DNA from: a virus
Length of the DNA stretch: 26,196 nucleotides
Reading direction: 5' to 3' (one strand)
IMG/VR virus record: IMGVR_UViG_3300029989_000137
Location: 1 to 26,196 of that record
This document shows, piece after piece, positions 24,155 through 26,196 of the stretch (positions are counted from its first letter, which is position 1; the number at the start of each line of letters is the position of its first letter). Made by a program: the position numbers and the translations under genes. The notes below the pieces were generated by a model. That model was not told the origin of the DNA. It ran no database searches and was given only the letters and a program-made list of their open reading frames with translations.

Positions 24155-24937
24155 ATGGAAGAAAAGTTTGGCACTATAGCCGATTTTGGTGAAAAGGTGA
24201 CATTGTATAGAAGTATGGATAGAAAACAAGCATCGGGTTTTTTTACATATTCCGATGCTTCTGATCTATATTTCGATATATTAATAGTTCGAGGAAATAG
24301 ACGTGTCTATATTAAATATCCAGGAACTGAGCATTTTATTGAGATGTTTGGTGGAACCTCCGGTGCTCATTATAAAGGTAAATGTGGAAATCAGGAGAAC
24401 TATGTTATCGAAAATGTATGGGAAGATGCTACATATAAACGTAAAATATCTCTACATGTTTCTGACACGTATGCATTTTTGAAAACTTTTTCTGCCTTTG
24501 ATTTTTTACAAGTCGTTACAGATTTAGATACAGTTTTTCCGATTTATCAGTGCAAGTATTTAAAACTTCCTACTGATGTAAGAGGTATTTCATATTGTTT
24601 CAATCTTCCATTTGAACTAAATGGCTATGGGGTAATCGATTATCCTGCCTTCAATTTTGATTATAACAATCAACGTTTACAAATAGTGATAGATAAGTCT
24701 GTTCAAGAATGGAAAATAACTTCTTTTTCTAGATACAGAGATGGCGGAACGACAATTATAGAAGCTACAGATTCTAAAGGTGATAGTCATAAGCTTTATT
24801 TTCCTAGTCCTTGGAAAAAGGAAGCAGTACCGGATTTCGACGGTATCGAAATAGAATATGTGTCCGATATAAAACGTGAAGAATTAATAAAGATTTTAAG
24901 TTTAACAGTTTTACCAGATAAAGATGATAGCAAATAA
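24155..24937 (+). CDS. Hypothetical protein, 260 aa
   Basis: It starts two bases after the thioredoxin stop, so it belongs to the same transcript. The product is beta-rich with many aromatic residues, four Cys and no membrane segment. Segments such as FGGTSGAHYKGKCG (about 69-82) and WKITSFSRYRDGGTTIIEATD (about 186-206) suggest strands and loops, not an obvious enzyme. No family was recognised. Its 3' end overlaps the next gene by 14 bases. A 9-bp perfect inverted repeat with a T-rich loop is present in codons 25-36. Confidence 0.65.
   Translation: MEEKFGTIADFGEKVTLYRSMDRKQASGFFTYSDASDLYFDILIVRGNRRVYIKYPGTEHFIEMFGGTSGAHYKGKCGNQENYVIENVWEDATYKRKISLHVSDTYAFLKTFSAFDFLQVVTDLDTVFPIYQCKYLKLPTDVRGISYCFNLPFELNGYGVIDYPAFNFDYNNQRLQIVIDKSVQEWKITSFSRYRDGGTTIIEATDSKGDSHKLYFPSPWKKEAVPDFDGIEIEYVSDIKREELIKILSLTVLPDKDDSK
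24228..24260 (+). other. 9-bp perfect inverted repeat with T-rich loop
   Basis: AAGCATCGG (24228-24236) and CCGATGCTT (24252-24260) are exact reverse complements around a 15-base loop containing a T7 run. No T-run follows, so it is not a canonical terminator on this strand. It may be chance, or an RNA structural element near the start of the 260-aa gene. Confidence 0.38.
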
Positions 24938-25805
24938 TCGTATAACACTTCTAAATAACATAGAAGTCGATTTCAATTTACCGAAGTATAAAGATCGAGA
25001 AAATCCTACATCAGTAAATACTTGGGGAGTTATATCTTCAAATGTAAATAGATTAACTGAAGATTCACATTTGGAGTATCTCAAGTATCTCTATGCCAAT
25101 GCTCCTACGGTATATCTGAAGTTTAAGATATGGCTCTACAGAAAAATGTATGGACATAATTTTGATGCTAAACTGCATAAAATATCGAAGTTTAACCATA
25201 TCAAGTCATTCTTCGATTCGATCAAGAATAATGTACGTGAGCTTGAAAAATCCACTATTGAGGAAGTTCTGAATAAATATGATACTGTACTACAGAATGC
25301 GAAAGATAATAATCAAGTGGCACTAGTAGAAAAGATTGAAGCATTTGCGGAAACTCTAAAATATGAATTGACATTAAGTGTAGCAAAATATGGTAAGAAA
25401 TATTTAACAGAAGCAGATATTGTAGCTTTTCATAGTAAAGCTTCTGTTCACGATAAATATAGAACTGGATTATGTCTAACGTATATCAAGAATTTCGTAA
25501 AAGTTATTCCTGAGTCTGTTTCAAAAAAGAAGAAGGCCGCTGATACATTAAATGTCTTCGACAACTATGTCATATTACATTACGATCCTCTCGGATCGGC
25601 AAGTGCTGATACTAATGCAGAAAAAGAAAAGAAAAAAGATCCTATTCTGTTCGGTGTAATAAAAAACTCTAGAAACCTCTATTTCATAGATGATTGGATA
25701 GATGACTATTGTGATCTTACTTTAGATACAATCATAAAAACGATAGGTAAAGAAGCTTCTGAAATAACAGAAGATAGTATTCTTATTGAACTAGATAATA
25801 TCTAA
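24924..25805 (+). CDS. Hypothetical protein, 293 aa, last gene of the plus-strand run
   Basis: The product is largely helical in its first 180 residues, with Lys/Glu-rich stretches (about 85-150) that may form coiled coil. A Lys-rich loop (EKEKKKDP, about 233-240) is followed by a compact C-terminal region LFGVIKNSRNLYFIDDWIDDYCDLTLDTII with many Asp residues. I could not name the family; the acidic DDWIDDYCD segment might bind metal. It overlaps the preceding ORF by 14 bases and is followed at once by a strong terminator, so it closes the operon that includes thioredoxin. Confidence 0.68.
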   Translation: MIANNRITLLNNIEVDFNLPKYKDRENPTSVNTWGVISSNVNRLTEDSHLEYLKYLYANAPTVYLKFKIWLYRKMYGHNFDAKLHKISKFNHIKSFFDSIKNNVRELEKSTIEEVLNKYDTVLQNAKDNNQVALVEKIEAFAETLKYELTLSVAKYGKKYLTEADIVAFHSKASVHDKYRTGLCLTYIKNFVKVIPESVSKKKKAADTLNVFDNYVILHYDPLGSASADTNAEKEKKKDPILFGVIKNSRNLYFIDDWIDDYCDLTLDTIIKTIGKEASEITEDSILIELDNI

Positions 25806-25808
25806 AAC

Positions 25809-25841
25809 AAAGGGACGGAAATTTAATTTCCGTCCCTTTTT
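25809..25841. terminator. Bidirectional intrinsic terminator between converging genes
   Basis: AAAGGGACGGAAA (25809-25821) pairs perfectly with TTTCCGTCCCTTT (25827-25839) around TTTAA. The A-run on one side and the T-run on the other let it stop transcription from both strands. It separates the plus-strand operon from the minus-strand endolysin, whose stop codon (25840-25842) abuts it. Confidence 0.92.
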
Positions 25842-26196
25842 ATTTGAGTATGTCATAATACTTTTTAAATCTTGCCAATCGATCATCTAGTCCAATCGTA
25901 CCACCGTTTATACGTTTAGTTAATTGTATTACTACATTATTTGTAGCACCTTGATCGCATATTTTCCACAGATTGTTCTTACTGAAATAAAAAGCTGCAG
26001 ATGATAACGGATATTTAGTAGCTACTAATCCTGGAGATTCCATGATGTCTTCAGTGACTAATTTATCAAATTCTGCATAGTTGACTCTTCCTGTAAGTTG
26101 GATATATCCTCTTCCTGAATATTTGTATCCGTCTCCACTTGCTTCATTTCCATTTCCATTCTGATTAGCATATACGAAATTGCCTATCTTATCTGG
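25840..26196 (-). CDS. GH19-family endolysin, C-terminal part (partial)
   Basis: The frame is open from the window edge at 26196 down to TAA at 25842-25840, 118 codons. It contains YKYSGRGYIQLTGRVNY, the GH19 chitinase/lysozyme substrate-cleft signature (RGxxQLTGRxNY). It is followed by ESPGLVATKYPLSSAAFYF and a final LTKRINGGTIGLDDRLARF (family: ITRRINGG..GLxDR), in the order expected of phage GH19 endolysins. These hydrolyse the glycan strands of peptidoglycan. The catalytic Glu pair and N-terminus lie beyond the window. An ATG at 26043 is internal and not the start. It is the only minus-strand gene here and probably has its own promoter outside. Confidence 0.9.
   Translation of the reverse strand, partial: PDKIGNFVYANQNGNGNEASGDGYKYSGRGYIQLTGRVNYAEFDKLVTEDIMESPGLVATKYPLSSAAFYFSKNNLWKICDQGATNNVVIQLTKRINGGTIGLDDRLARFKKYYDILK

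Noticed and set aside
23810-24229. Minus-strand 139-codon open frame over the thioredoxin gene.
   Set aside because: Thioredoxin on the plus strand is unmistakable, and the opposite frame shows no recognisable protein.

Overview
The window is a block of a large, strictly lytic-type tailed-phage genome. It looks like a T4-related myovirus of a Bacteroidota host. The DNA is AT-rich. Nearly every base is coding, on one strand, with ATGA and TAATG stop/start overlaps between neighbours. The T4 recombination and replication genes are recognisable: a gp32-type ssDNA-binding protein, a gp61-type primase, UvsY and UvsW. The host guess rests on three things. No Shine-Dalgarno sequence precedes any start. 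The leaders are A-rich, as in Bacteroidota. The spanin-like protein ends in an outer-membrane-type beta tail of a kind I associate with Bacteroidota phages. No tRNA, CRISPR, insertion sequence or integrase was seen, and no gene-free stretch reaches 300 bases.

Layout. (1) 1-12840, virion and lysis genes: the 3' end of an unknown (probably structural) gene, a giant 1853-residue protein, a 1216-residue fibre with collagen-like, tail-collar and Fn3-like parts, a membrane-anchored coiled-coil spanin candidate, a 655-residue protein and a protein with a tail-tube-like pattern. (2) 12840-15278, small genes: two unrelated-looking proteins with the same C-terminal tail, a small glycine-rich protein with a T4-style capsid-targeting N-terminus, a RuvC-family resolvase, a SpeD-like (S-adenosylmethionine decarboxylase) protein and a 31-codon micro-ORF. 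(3) 15279-19786, DNA metabolism: gp32-like SSB in its own unit (163-base leader, strong terminator), then primase, a small unknown, UvsY and UvsW. (4) 19786-25805, accessory block: a second protein with a capsid-targeting-like N-terminus, a Pol-beta-type nucleotidyltransferase, a CxCxxC mini-protein, a fused nucleic-acid ligase plus NMNAT-like nucleotidylyltransferase, a small conserved protein, thioredoxin and two unknowns. (5) 25809-26196: a bidirectional terminator and, on the minus strand, the C-terminal part of a GH19 endolysin.

How they work together. SSB, primase, UvsY, UvsW and the RuvC-like nuclease would support recombination-dependent replication and branch resolution. The spanin candidate and GH19 endolysin would serve lysis. 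The nucleotidyltransferase/ligase-NMNAT block is the best candidate for an undescribed system. It could be RNA repair, NAD+ replenishment against host defence, or nucleotide modification of nucleic acid or protein. The sequence alone cannot choose among these.
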